Source: Bacillota bacterium (GTDB lineage Bacteria > Bacillota > Limnochordia > Darwinibacteriales > Darwinibacteriaceae). From it: 64,000 nt of DNA. A program made the translations under genes and the position numbers. Every line of letters begins with the position of its first letter. The first letter of the stretch is position 1. Positions 49,587 through 58,485 of the stretch are shown here, piece by piece. The notes beneath the pieces are model-generated. The model was not told the origin of the DNA. It was given only the letters and a program-made list of their open reading frames with translations, and ran no database searches. The DNA lies in assembly GCA_012837385.1 (NCBI GenBank), contig DURH01000059.1:18851-82850 (forward strand), read 5' to 3'.

Positions 49587-50263
49587 GTGCAGTGATCGGA
49601 ACCCGAAACGAAGGTTCTCTTCATGCCAGCTTAAAGGAGTATTATTGCCAGCCAGGGGATCTCTGTGAGGGTGAAGTGGATGGCTACTTGATTGATCTGA
49701 TCAAGCCTGGGCGGCTGGTGGAGATTCAGACCAGGAACTTCTCGGCCCTGAAGGTGAAACTGGAGAACCTACTCCAGAAACACCAGGTGCAGCTGGTGCA
49801 TCCCATCAGCGTCAGGCGCCAGATTAGGCGGGTTGCCCCTGAAACAGGCGAAGTTTTGAGTAGGAGGAAATCCCCGAAAAAGGGAGATATCTACGATTTG
49901 TTTGCGGAGCTGGTGAGCATTCCTCATCTGCTCCTGCATCCCAATTTGACCATAGAAGCTGCCCTGGTAGTCGATGAAGAGATTCGCTGTGCTGACGGCC
50001 AGGGCAGCTGGCGCCGTAGGGGAGTGAGCATAGTAGATAGGCTGCTGGTGGAAGTGCTGGAAACCCGGGCCTTCTACTCTAGAGATCATTATCTGGCCCT
50101 CCTGCCTGGGGAACTCCCTGCTCAGTTCACCAATAAAGAACTGGCGCACTGCTTGGGAATTGCGGTGCCCAAAGCCCGTAGGGTGAGTTATACCTTAAAG
50201 CACGCCGGCCTGATCAGGGAAGTGGGTAAGCGGGGGAATGAAATACTGCATGAAGTGGATTAG
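49583..50263 (+). CDS. Putative PD-(D/E)XK nuclease-like protein with C-terminal winged-helix-like region
   Basis: TTG start overlapping the previous stop; ASLKEYYCQPGDLCEGEVDGYLIDLIKPGRLVEIQTRNFSALKVKL; C-terminal FTNKELAHCLGIAVPKARRVSYTLKHAGLIREVGKRG. Confidence 0.55.
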   Translation: MSAVIGTRNEGSLHASLKEYYCQPGDLCEGEVDGYLIDLIKPGRLVEIQTRNFSALKVKLENLLQKHQVQLVHPISVRRQIRRVAPETGEVLSRRKSPKKGDIYDLFAELVSIPHLLLHPNLTIEAALVVDEEIRCADGQGSWRRRGVSIVDRLLVEVLETRAFYSRDHYLALLPGELPAQFTNKELAHCLGIAVPKARRVSYTLKHAGLIREVGKRGNEILHEVD

Positions 50264-50292
50264 TTTTCCACATTATACACAGGTTACCCACA
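50264..50292 (+). promoter_or_regulatory. Cluster of three DnaA-box-like 9-mers
   Basis: TTTTCCACA-TTATACACA-GG-TTACCCACA, all same orientation. Confidence 0.6.
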
Positions 50293-50387
50293 ACACACCG
50301 CGCAAAACAGATGTTTCCACCCTGCATTTAGTGGTCGGCCTTGTTACGAATGTATAGTAATAGTGTGTTGCCAGTAAATAACTAATG

Positions 50388-50401
50388 TGATATAGTTATC
50401 A
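50388..50401. promoter_or_regulatory. Palindromic candidate operator upstream of rubrerythrin
   Basis: TGATA-TAGT-TATCA inverted repeat ~30 bp upstream of the ATG. Confidence 0.4.
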
Positions 50402-50431
50402 TTAGCACTTTTGATAAGGAGGAGATCAGCC

Positions 50432-50935
50432 ATGCGAAAAATGACAGAACAGAACCTGAGGGATGCTTTTTCCGGTGAGAGCCAAGCCCATATGAAGTAC
50501 CAGATCTACAGTGCTGTTGCCGAAAAGGAAGGCTACCCCAATGTGGCCAAACTGTTCAAAGCCATTGCCTATGCTGAACTGGTTCACGCTCGCAACCATC
50601 TCAAGGAGCTCGGTGGTATCAATGATTCCGTTGCCAACCTGCAGGACGCCTATAATGGTGAGACATTTGAGATTGAAGAAATGTATCCTGCATACAAGGT
50701 AGTTGCCGAACTGCAGGAGGAAAAGGGCGCTGTACGGTCTACCCACTATGCCTTAGAAGCTGAAAAGATCCACGCCAACATGTACGACGAAGCGAAAAAG
50801 ACAGTGATGGAGAAACAGGATATCGAACTGGGTACCGTCTGGGTCTGCGATGTCTGCGGCTGGACCCATGAGGGAGATGCACCAGACAAATGCCCCATCT
50901 GTTCTGCGCCTAAGAGCAAACTCCTGCCATTCTAA
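50432..50935 (+). CDS. Rubrerythrin family protein
   Basis: NLRDAFSGESQAHMKYQIYSAVAEKEGYPNVAKLFKAIAYAELVHARNH; C-terminal rubredoxin-like VWVCDVCGWTHEGDAPDKCPICSAPKSKLLPF. Confidence 0.95.
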   Translation: MRKMTEQNLRDAFSGESQAHMKYQIYSAVAEKEGYPNVAKLFKAIAYAELVHARNHLKELGGINDSVANLQDAYNGETFEIEEMYPAYKVVAELQEEKGAVRSTHYALEAEKIHANMYDEAKKTVMEKQDIELGTVWVCDVCGWTHEGDAPDKCPICSAPKSKLLPF

Positions 50936-50950
50936 ACAGGGAGGTTGATT

Positions 50951-52681
50951 ATGCAGACCTTTAACATCAAGATTGGAGGACAGGCGGGGCAAGGTCTAGT
51001 GTCCATAGGGAACATCCTGCTGCGGGCTGCCACCCAGGAAGGATGGCACTTGTTTGCCCACCAAGATTATGAGTCCCGGATTCGCGGCGGCCACAATTTC
51101 TTTCAGATCCGCTTGGCGGACAGAGCTGTGGCCACGTGGGAGAACGACATTGACGTCCTAGTTGCCCTTGATGAAGCCACCATCACCTTGGAGCTGGAGG
51201 AGCTCAAGGCCGATGGTGTGGTCATCTACGATCCAGATGTTTTAGGTGATGAAGCAAAAGAACTAGTAAACAGACCCAACTGCATCGGCCTGCCCTTTGC
51301 CCAGGTGGCAGAGGAGCTGGGCCAGCCCAAGATTATGGCCAACGCGGCCGCCGCGGGGGCCATTTGGGCTCTGCTGAGTGAAGACATTAAGGTGCTCCAC
51401 GAGACGCTGGATCTGATGTTTATGGGTAAGGGCCAGCAGATTGTGGCAGGAAACCAAAAGGTGGCTTCAGCCGGTTTTGAGCGGGTGAGGGAGATTCTGG
51501 GGGAAAGGCCCAGGCCCTCCAAACCGGCTCATCCCGGAGCGCGGCTTCTGCTCAAGGGTAATGATGCCCTTCCTCTAGGCGCGCTCGCGGCTGGCCTGAA
51601 GTTTATGAGTGCCTATCCCATGACGCCCTCCACTGGAGTGACGGAGTTAATCTCCGAATACGGCAGAGCAGCCAATGTGGTGATGGAACAGGCTGAGGAC
51701 GAGATCTCCGCGATCAACATGGCTATCGGCGCCAGCTACGCAGGGGTGCGGTCCATGACCGCCACCTCCGGCGGCGGTTTTGCCTTAATGACGGAAGCGT
51801 TGAGCTTAGCCGGCTCAGCGGAGATTCCCATTGTGGTCATTGACGCCATGCGGCCGGGACCCAGCACCGGGCTGCCTACCCGCACGGAACAGGGGGATTT
51901 GAGGTATGCAGTGGCCATGTCCTTTGGAGATTTCCCCAGGGCTGTGCTGGCCCCAGGTGATGTGGAAGAAGCCTTTTATCTGATGGGACAAGCCTTCAAC
52001 TTAGCGGAAGAATACCAGATGCCAGTTGTGGTGTTAAGCGATCAGCATCTAGCTGACTCGTATGTCACGGTTCCGCCCTTCGATTTAAGCAGAATCGAGA
52101 TTAGGCGGGGCAGGGTGGTGTCCGGCGCCGAGGCCGGCCCCGATTACGTGCGCTATCAATTCACCGAAGATGGAATTTCTCCCCGCCTCTACCCCGGTTT
52201 CGGGGAGGGTTTGGTGGTGAGTGCCGGTGATGAGCATGGTGAACACGGCCACCTTATAGAGGATGCGGAAACCCGCCAGAAAATGATGGACAAGCGCATG
52301 GCCAAGCAGAGGCTGGTGGAAGAAAACGCCCTGGAGCCTGTGCTCTGCGGCGCGGAAGAGGCGGAAGTTGTGCTCATCGGCTTTGGTTCCACCAAAGGAG
52401 CTATTGCCGAAGCAGTGGACATCCTGAACAGCCAGGGTGTGAAGGCCCAGGGAGTGCATCTGCCCCAGGTCTATCCTCTGCCCAGGAGCCTGGAAATGCT
52501 GATGAAGAAGCCTGCCCGCACCTATATCGTAGAAGCCAACTACTCCGGACAGCTGGAGGAACTGGTGGCTTCTCGTTTCGCCGTTAAGCCCACTGGAAGC
52601 ATCAGGCGTTATGATGGCAGGCCCATGAACGCCAAGTACATTCTCGATCAGCTCCAGGGAGGTGTTGGCAGTGGCAGTTAA
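50951..52681 (+). CDS. 2-oxoacid:acceptor oxidoreductase, fused gamma-alpha subunit
   Basis: FNIKIGGQAGQGLVSIGNILLRAATQEGWHLFAHQDYESRIRGGHNFFQIR + FMSAYPMTPSTGVTELISEYGRAANVVMEQAEDEISAINMAIGASYAGVRSMTATSGGGFALM. Confidence 0.93.
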   Translation: MQTFNIKIGGQAGQGLVSIGNILLRAATQEGWHLFAHQDYESRIRGGHNFFQIRLADRAVATWENDIDVLVALDEATITLELEELKADGVVIYDPDVLGDEAKELVNRPNCIGLPFAQVAEELGQPKIMANAAAAGAIWALLSEDIKVLHETLDLMFMGKGQQIVAGNQKVASAGFERVREILGERPRPSKPAHPGARLLLKGNDALPLGALAAGLKFMSAYPMTPSTGVTELISEYGRAANVVMEQAEDEISAINMAIGASYAGVRSMTATSGGGFALMTEALSLAGSAEIPIVVIDAMRPGPSTGLPTRTEQGDLRYAVAMSFGDFPRAVLAPGDVEEAFYLMGQAFNLAEEYQMPVVVLSDQHLADSYVTVPPFDLSRIEIRRGRVVSGAEAGPDYVRYQFTEDGISPRLYPGFGEGLVVSAGDEHGEHGHLIEDAETRQKMMDKRMAKQRLVEENALEPVLCGAEEAEVVLIGFGSTKGAIAEAVDILNSQGVKAQGVHLPQVYPLPRSLEMLMKKPARTYIVEANYSGQLEELVASRFAVKPTGSIRRYDGRPMNAKYILDQLQGGVGSGS

Positions 52682-53537
52682 CCAGGGATTTGAGGTATGC
52701 AGAGAAACTGCTTGGTGCCCTGGCTGCGGAAACTTCGGTATTGTGAGGAGCCTGGCTAAGGCACTTAACGAACTGGGGCTTAAACCCCAGGAAGTGCTCT
52801 ATGTTTCCGGCATCGGGCAGGCAGGCAAGCTGCCCCATTACATCACCGGAAACGTGCTGAACACCCTGCATGGCAGGACCTTACCCACAGCCACAGGGGC
52901 TAAGCTGGCCAACGGTGATCTCACTGTAATTGCCGTAGGCGGCGATGGCGATGGCTACGCCGAGGGGGGCAACCACTTCCTCCATGCCATCAGGAAGAAT
53001 GTGAATATCACCTATCTAGTCCACGATAACCAGGTCTTTGGCTTAACGAAGGGCCAGGCTTCGCCGAGAAGCGACCAGGGTATGGTTACGGCCACCACGC
53101 CCCAGGGCGTGTACAATGAGCCCTTTAATCCCCTGGCTACAGCAATCACGCTCAATGCCGGCTTTGTAGCCCGCAGCTACGCAGGGGATCAGGAGCATCT
53201 GGCCCGCACCATTCAAGCTGCCATCCAGCATGATGGTTTTGCCTTGATCGATGTGCTGCAGCCCTGTGTCACCTTTAACAAGATCAACACCTACCAGTTC
53301 TTCCGCTCCAGGGTGTACGATCTGGATCAGGAGGAGGGCTATGATCGCACTGACCGGCAGGCTGCCTGGGCTAAAAGCTGGGAATGGGGAGATCGAGTCC
53401 CCATCGGCATCTTCTACCAAGTGCCGAGGCCCACGCTGACTGACAGCTATGGGGAGATTCTCAAGACTCCCCTGGTCAAACAGGAGCTGGACACGGGTAT
53501 TGTGGAAGAGTTTCTCAAGGAGTTTAGAATCGGATAG
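52662..53537 (+). CDS. 2-oxoacid:acceptor oxidoreductase, beta subunit (TPP-binding)
   Basis: WCPGCGNFGIVRSLAKALNELGLKPQEVLYVSGIGQAGKLPHYI; GGDGDGYAEGGNHFLHAIRKNVNITYLVHDNQVFGLTKGQASP. Confidence 0.95.
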   Translation: MLAVAVNQGFEVCRETAWCPGCGNFGIVRSLAKALNELGLKPQEVLYVSGIGQAGKLPHYITGNVLNTLHGRTLPTATGAKLANGDLTVIAVGGDGDGYAEGGNHFLHAIRKNVNITYLVHDNQVFGLTKGQASPRSDQGMVTATTPQGVYNEPFNPLATAITLNAGFVARSYAGDQEHLARTIQAAIQHDGFALIDVLQPCVTFNKINTYQFFRSRVYDLDQEEGYDRTDRQAAWAKSWEWGDRVPIGIFYQVPRPTLTDSYGEILKTPLVKQELDTGIVEEFLKEFRIG

Positions 53538-53550
53538 GAAGAACAGCAGA

Positions 53551-53578
53551 CGGAGGATCGCTAGATCCTCCGTTTTCC
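53551..53578 (+). terminator. Intrinsic terminator
   Basis: CGGAGGATC-GCTA-GATCCTCCG TTTTCC. Confidence 0.8.
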
Positions 53579-53638
53579 CTGCGTACAGGAATTTCTGCCA
53601 GTATAGGGAATGGAACAAGGAAGAAAACAAGTAAAGGA

Positions 53639-54736
53639 ATGAGCAGAGTGGCTGTAAATCACGTTCGTAGCTTCTCCAAAGGCACTGTATTGTTCTCCGC
53701 AGGCGAACAGGCTTCCTCCCTGTACTTCATTCTAGAAGGCAGAGTACTGGCAGTTAAAGAGCAACAGCAGGTGGCCCTGGGGCCTGGCGGCTTTTTGGGC
53801 GCTGTCCCTTTCTTTCAGGAAAGCCCCCACATCTACACCGCCATCTGCACAACTGAGGTAACCGCCCTCACCTTTACCAGGGAGAACAGCAGAGATCTTG
53901 TGGCCAAGCAGCCCTTGATTGCCCTTTCCCTCCTGCGGGAATTGGCGCTGCAGGTTCCCCAAACCGAGGAACTGGTGTTTATCCAAGGTCGTCAGGATGA
54001 GCCGGCTCAAACAACCTCTGATCAAGAGCTTCTGCCTGCAGGGCATCCCGCTTTGGAAGGAACGGTGCCGCTGGAATACGGCGATCTGCTCTTTTCCAGC
54101 GAGGTGGATTGTCCCGTCTGTGAAACCCGGTTTACCGCGACGCGCACCAGAACATCCCGCCTGCAGCTGGAGGAGCAGAAGCCTGACTTCCGCAATGTTT
54201 ACCGCAACTTCGAGCCCAATTTCTTCTATCTTTGGGTCTGCCCCCAGTGTCTCTTTACCTATCCAGAACGGCAGTACAACAGGGTTCCCCAGAGGGTTGT
54301 CCACCGGTGGAAGGCCGCGGTGGCAGCCAATCCCCCCAAGGCCTCGTTTGAGTTTGACACGCCTAGAACCCTGCAGCAGGTATTTGCCTCCTACTTCCTG
54401 GCTATGAAGACCTATGAGGCAGTGGGCGCGGGGCCGGAACTATGGGCCAACTTGTGGCTGCGTTTGCTGTGGATGTACGAGGATCTCGAAGAGGAAGAAT
54501 GGGCACGGAAAGCTGCCGAGCAGGCCCGGAAATACTTCGCGGAATCCTTGGCCACCACTGCCCGCAGTGCGGCAGGGGATCAGCGCGTGTACTTAATCCT
54601 GGGAGAACTGGATCTCAGGTTGGGTGACCGAGCGGAAGCGTTCCGCAACTTCCACGCCGCGGCCACCATAACTGGAGGAGATCCCCGCACCAAACGCTTA
54701 GCTTCGGATCGGATTCAGAGCCTCAGAGCTCAATAG
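53639..54736 (+). CDS. Cyclic nucleotide-binding-like domain fused to DUF2225
   Basis: N-terminal FSKGTVLFSAGEQASSLYFILEGRVLAVKEQQQVALGPGGFLGAVPFF (CNB fold); then YGDLLFSSEVDCPVCETRFTATRTRTSRLQLEEQKPDFRNVYRNFEPNFFYLWVCPQCLFTYPE (DUF2225). Confidence 0.85.
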   Translation: MSRVAVNHVRSFSKGTVLFSAGEQASSLYFILEGRVLAVKEQQQVALGPGGFLGAVPFFQESPHIYTAICTTEVTALTFTRENSRDLVAKQPLIALSLLRELALQVPQTEELVFIQGRQDEPAQTTSDQELLPAGHPALEGTVPLEYGDLLFSSEVDCPVCETRFTATRTRTSRLQLEEQKPDFRNVYRNFEPNFFYLWVCPQCLFTYPERQYNRVPQRVVHRWKAAVAANPPKASFEFDTPRTLQQVFASYFLAMKTYEAVGAGPELWANLWLRLLWMYEDLEEEEWARKAAEQARKYFAESLATTARSAAGDQRVYLILGELDLRLGDRAEAFRNFHAAATITGGDPRTKRLASDRIQSLRAQ

Positions 54737-54754
54737 CCGAAAAAACTAAGGTGA

Positions 54755-54783
54755 TTGTATTAGTGGAACTGTTGTGGTATAAT
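54755..54783 (+). promoter_or_regulatory. Sigma-70-type promoter for tRNA-Arg
   Basis: TTGTAT-17 bp-TATAAT. Confidence 0.7.
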
Positions 54784-54795
54784 AACTCGAGAGCG

Positions 54796-54871
54796 GGCCC
54801 CGTAGCTCAGGGGATAGAGCAGTGGTTTCCTAAACCATGTGCCGCAGGTTCGATTCCTGCCGGGGCCGCCA
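54796..54871 (+). tRNA. tRNA-Arg (anticodon CCT)
   Basis: GGCCCCG..CGGGGCC acceptor pairing; GGTTCGATTCC T-arm; anticodon loop TTCCTAA; encoded CCA. Confidence 0.96.
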
Positions 54872-54893
54872 CTACAACACCATGAAGACAGAT

Positions 54894-54930
54894 AAAGCTG
54901 ACACACTGCGGAAACAGGTGTCAGCTTTTT
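54894..54930 (+). terminator. Intrinsic terminator after tRNA
   Basis: AAAGCTGACAC..GTGTCAGCTTTTT. Confidence 0.85.
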
Positions 54931-55121
54931 GCATCGCTGCAGAGAAATGTCACGACCTGGCATCGAGGAGGAAGACGTGGATGCCATCGACAGTTTCCAT
55001 CTTCCGCCAGATCCCATGGTTTCCGGGGCAGGATTTAGGCAAAAAATTGCGTAAGAAATGATCAAATGTGACGGCGCGGCTGAGCACGGTGAGCAGCGTT
55101 CTACAAGGGAGGAGCGTTCAG

Positions 55122-56150
55122 ATGAATACCAGAAGGATGGCTAAGGTTCTTTTGCTTCTTTCACTGCTGTTTTTACTTGTACTCATAGGTGCTATGAGTA
55201 CATGGGCGGAGGGGGATGGCGGGCTGTTCCCAGACCCAGCTTTGGAAAGAGCAGTGCGGAGAGCCATCGATCGGCCCAGTGGAGTGATTACCCCAGATGA
55301 CGTTCGCGGCATCGATACTTTACATGCTTCTGGGGAGGGGATCACAGACCTAAGAGGCATTGAACACTTAGCAAGCCTCAGTTGGCTTGAGCTCAATGAC
55401 AACAAGATCAGTGACCTGAGCCCCCTATCAGGATTGAGCAATCTGAGGTGGCTCAGCCTGGAACGCAATGAAATCTCAGATCTCAGCCCCTTATCTGGTT
55501 TGACGGGCCTCGAGGTCCTTGAACTCAGCGGGAACAGCATTACGGATCTCAGTCCCCTATCCCAGATGCGGGCCCTTCAATATCTGGATCTTGCGGAGAA
55601 CAAAATCAGCGAAGTCGAACTGCGCGGTTTCCCCAGCCTCTACTATCTCAACCTCTCATCGAACCAAATCAGCGACCTCAGCGGGTTATCCGATCTACCC
55701 AGATTAGAGGGTCTCTATCTCAACAACAACCGCATCAGCGATATCAGTGCTTTGGCTGGAATGACAGAGTTAATGGCTCTTCATCTTTCGGGCAACGAGG
55801 AAATCAGTGAGATAGACGTACTCTCTGGTTTGACATATTTGTCCCACCTCTCCCTGGAAAACTTGCCCAAGCTAACCGATCTCAGCCCCTTGGCTGGCTT
55901 GCGGGGCTTGCAGGCACTCTACCTAAGTCGAACAAAGGTAAGCGACTTAAGTGTTTTGGCAGGCAAGCCTTGGTTGAATTATGTGGATTTACGGGGCAGC
56001 AGTGAGATCGTGGACATCAGCGTCTTGGCAGATGTGCCCCGGCTCACGTTCGTGGATGTGCGGGAGACTGGTGTCGACACATCCCCTGGGTCGGATTCCA
56101 TGGAGCTTCTCTTGGAGCTGGCAGCAAACGGCGTGAACGTGCTCTACTAG
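55122..56150 (+). CDS. Secreted leucine-rich repeat (SDS22/internalin-like) protein
   Basis: Signal sequence; repeated LSxLSGLxxLxxLxLxxNxISDLSPLSGL units. Confidence 0.92.
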   Translation: MNTRRMAKVLLLLSLLFLLVLIGAMSTWAEGDGGLFPDPALERAVRRAIDRPSGVITPDDVRGIDTLHASGEGITDLRGIEHLASLSWLELNDNKISDLSPLSGLSNLRWLSLERNEISDLSPLSGLTGLEVLELSGNSITDLSPLSQMRALQYLDLAENKISEVELRGFPSLYYLNLSSNQISDLSGLSDLPRLEGLYLNNNRISDISALAGMTELMALHLSGNEEISEIDVLSGLTYLSHLSLENLPKLTDLSPLAGLRGLQALYLSRTKVSDLSVLAGKPWLNYVDLRGSSEIVDISVLADVPRLTFVDVRETGVDTSPGSDSMELLLELAANGVNVLY

Positions 56151-56317
56151 CTGCACGTCGTATTGGGGAGGACATTATTTCCGCGCCACAAAGGAAGCGA
56201 GACTAGTGATACCGAATGGAAAAAACTAGGAGCTACTTGGGGAGATATCCTCTGCCTGGCCATCGCTGGCTGGCAGGGATGCTTCCCAAGCAGATTGGAA
56301 CGGGGAGGCGCGGAACG

Positions 56318-57019
56318 ATGAGAATCCTCATCGCCGACGATGAAGTAGACATTCGCAACCTAATCAAAACCAGCCTAGAGGAAAGCGGGTACACCGTCTT
56401 TGCTGCGCAGAACGGCAGGGAAGCCTGGGAGATCATCAGCAAGCAGCAGGTGGATTTGGCCATTCTTGATGTTATGATGCCGGTCATGGACGGGTTTTCT
56501 CTGCTCAGGCGGATCCGGGAACACAGCGTAATGCCTGTCATCCTCCTGACTGCCCGCACCGATGATGTGGATAAAGTGTTGGGGCTGGGCTTAGGAGCAG
56601 ATGACTACATCTCCAAGCCGTTTTCCGTAGCGGAGTTAATTGCCCGGGTGGGAGCGCAGCTGCGCCGCAGCACCGAATACTTGGCGCAGCAGGGACGAGT
56701 GGATGTTAGCCTCACCTACGGCAGGCTAGCCCTTGACAAAGAAGCGTGCTGCGCCTTTAAGGACGGAGTTCCCCTTGAGCTTGGTGCCAAAGAATATCGG
56801 TTGCTGCTGCATTTCATGGAAAACCCTGAACGGGTGTTTACTAAACGGCAGCTCTATCAGGCGGTGTGGGATGAGGAGCTCTACTTCGACGACAACACGG
56901 TGATGGTGCATATCAGCCGGCTGCGCAGCAAGATCGAAGACGATCCGCACCGGCCCCTGTATCTGAAGACCATCCGCGGCATCGGTTATAAACTGCACTA
57001 TACGGGGGAGACATTATGA
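56318..57019 (+). CDS. OmpR family response regulator
   Basis: MRILIADDEVDIRNLIKTSLEESGYTVFAAQNGREAW; LAILDVMMPVMDGFSLL; C-terminal wHTH ending VHISRLRSKIEDDPHRPLYLKTIRGIGYKL. Confidence 0.95.
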   Translation: MRILIADDEVDIRNLIKTSLEESGYTVFAAQNGREAWEIISKQQVDLAILDVMMPVMDGFSLLRRIREHSVMPVILLTARTDDVDKVLGLGLGADDYISKPFSVAELIARVGAQLRRSTEYLAQQGRVDVSLTYGRLALDKEACCAFKDGVPLELGAKEYRLLLHFMENPERVFTKRQLYQAVWDEELYFDDNTVMVHISRLRSKIEDDPHRPLYLKTIRGIGYKLHYTGETL

Positions 57020-58422
57020 AAACCAGGATTTCCCGGCAGTTCTTTGCCCATTACTTGGTTGTGTCTCTTCTTGTCCTCCTGTCCACGGTACTCGCCCTGT
57101 CCTTCCTGGCCATCGCCAGCCGGTTGGCGGCCAGTGCTTTTGCCACAAACAGATACCCCGCCAGTGCCTTGATGCGCGACGACTATGCTCAGATCGATGC
57201 CTCGCCTGTGGTAGAGAGCGGAGGCAGTGTGACCATAATTGACCGAGATTTCCGCGTGGTACGCTCTGAAGGCCAAGATGCCCTGGCTCAAGACCAGCTC
57301 ACGGCTGTTGAGTTCACTGAATTCTTGGTCTGGAGCAAACACAAGAACACACCCTTCCACCACGATATCCTGTACAACCCTGAAGGCGAGTTTTGGCTGA
57401 TCGTCACCTTTCCCGCTTCCATACGCCTGGACTTCGCCTTTATCCTAAACAGCAAAGCTGCTGCCGGCGATCTGCGGACAGCCGCGCTAATTCTCGCCGC
57501 AGTGCTGGCAGTCTATCTGCTGCTGGTCTTCGCCCTCACCGCCCTGTACTCCGCAGTCACGGCCGCGCAGGTTACTGTTCCCCTGCGCAGGCTCACTGAA
57601 AGCACGAGGCGCCTCAGGGAAGGGGATTATTCTGCTCGGGTGGACCTCAAGCTTAGAAACGAGTTTGGGGAATTGCAGGACACCTTTAACGAGATGGCTT
57701 CCCGGATCGAGAAGGAGATTTCCCTGCGCAAGAAATCGGAGGAGGACAGGCGCCGGCTGATTCTCGACATCTCCCATGATTTGAAAAACCCCATGTCCAG
57801 CATTCAGGGCTACGCCGAGCGCATCCTGCACAAGCCAGAGATGAGCAGAGAGGAACTGGAGGGGTGCCTGCAGGTGATCCTCCACAACAGCGAGAGAACT
57901 AATGGGCTGATTACGGAACTCTTTGAGCTTTCCCAAATGGACAGCCCTGAGTTCACCCTCAGCAGGGAGCAGGTTGATCTCTGCGAGATCCTGCGCCAGC
58001 TGTGCGCCGAACTCGTGCCCCAGCTGGAACAGGCTGGGTTTGGGTATGAGTTCGAGATTCCTGAAAAGAGCGTTTTTGCCCTGCTTGATCCAGGCCGTTT
58101 CGGCAGGCTTATCCACAACTTGGCCAGTAATTCTCTGCGCTACAATCCACCGGGAACTACCGTTTCCGTGAGCCTGACAGCGAGCGATGGCAGGGCAGCC
58201 ATCACCTTCCGCGATGATGGGGTTGGGATTCCTGAGGAGCTTAAAGCAGATATCTTCAAACCCTTTGTCCGGGTGGACAGTACCCGCAATCCGGAAACGG
58301 GGGGAAGTGGATTAGGGCTTTCCATTGCCCAAAGAATTGCCCAGGCCCACGGCGGGGAACTCACCTTGCTCAGCGATGGCAGCCAGGGTAGTGCCTTCCT
58401 GGTGGTGCTCCCCACCATTTAA
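57016..58422 (+). CDS. Sensor histidine kinase (HAMP-HisKA-HATPase)
   Basis: LILDISHDLKNPMSSIQGYAERIL H-box; FRDDGVGIPEELKADIFKPFVRVDSTRNPETGGSGLGLSIAQRIAQAHGGEL. Confidence 0.95.
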   Translation: MKTRISRQFFAHYLVVSLLVLLSTVLALSFLAIASRLAASAFATNRYPASALMRDDYAQIDASPVVESGGSVTIIDRDFRVVRSEGQDALAQDQLTAVEFTEFLVWSKHKNTPFHHDILYNPEGEFWLIVTFPASIRLDFAFILNSKAAAGDLRTAALILAAVLAVYLLLVFALTALYSAVTAAQVTVPLRRLTESTRRLREGDYSARVDLKLRNEFGELQDTFNEMASRIEKEISLRKKSEEDRRRLILDISHDLKNPMSSIQGYAERILHKPEMSREELEGCLQVILHNSERTNGLITELFELSQMDSPEFTLSREQVDLCEILRQLCAELVPQLEQAGFGYEFEIPEKSVFALLDPGRFGRLIHNLASNSLRYNPPGTTVSVSLTASDGRAAITFRDDGVGIPEELKADIFKPFVRVDSTRNPETGGSGLGLSIAQRIAQAHGGELTLLSDGSQGSAFLVVLPTI

Positions 58423-58485
58423 GGTCGATTTAAGGTTGGATTCAGCTGTACGACAGGTTCTCCTGCTATAGTTTCTACGGTAGCA

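Noticed and set aside
54796-54871. tRNA-Arg as an integration site for a mobile island
   Set aside because: No integrase, attachment-site repeat or phage-like genes found downstream.
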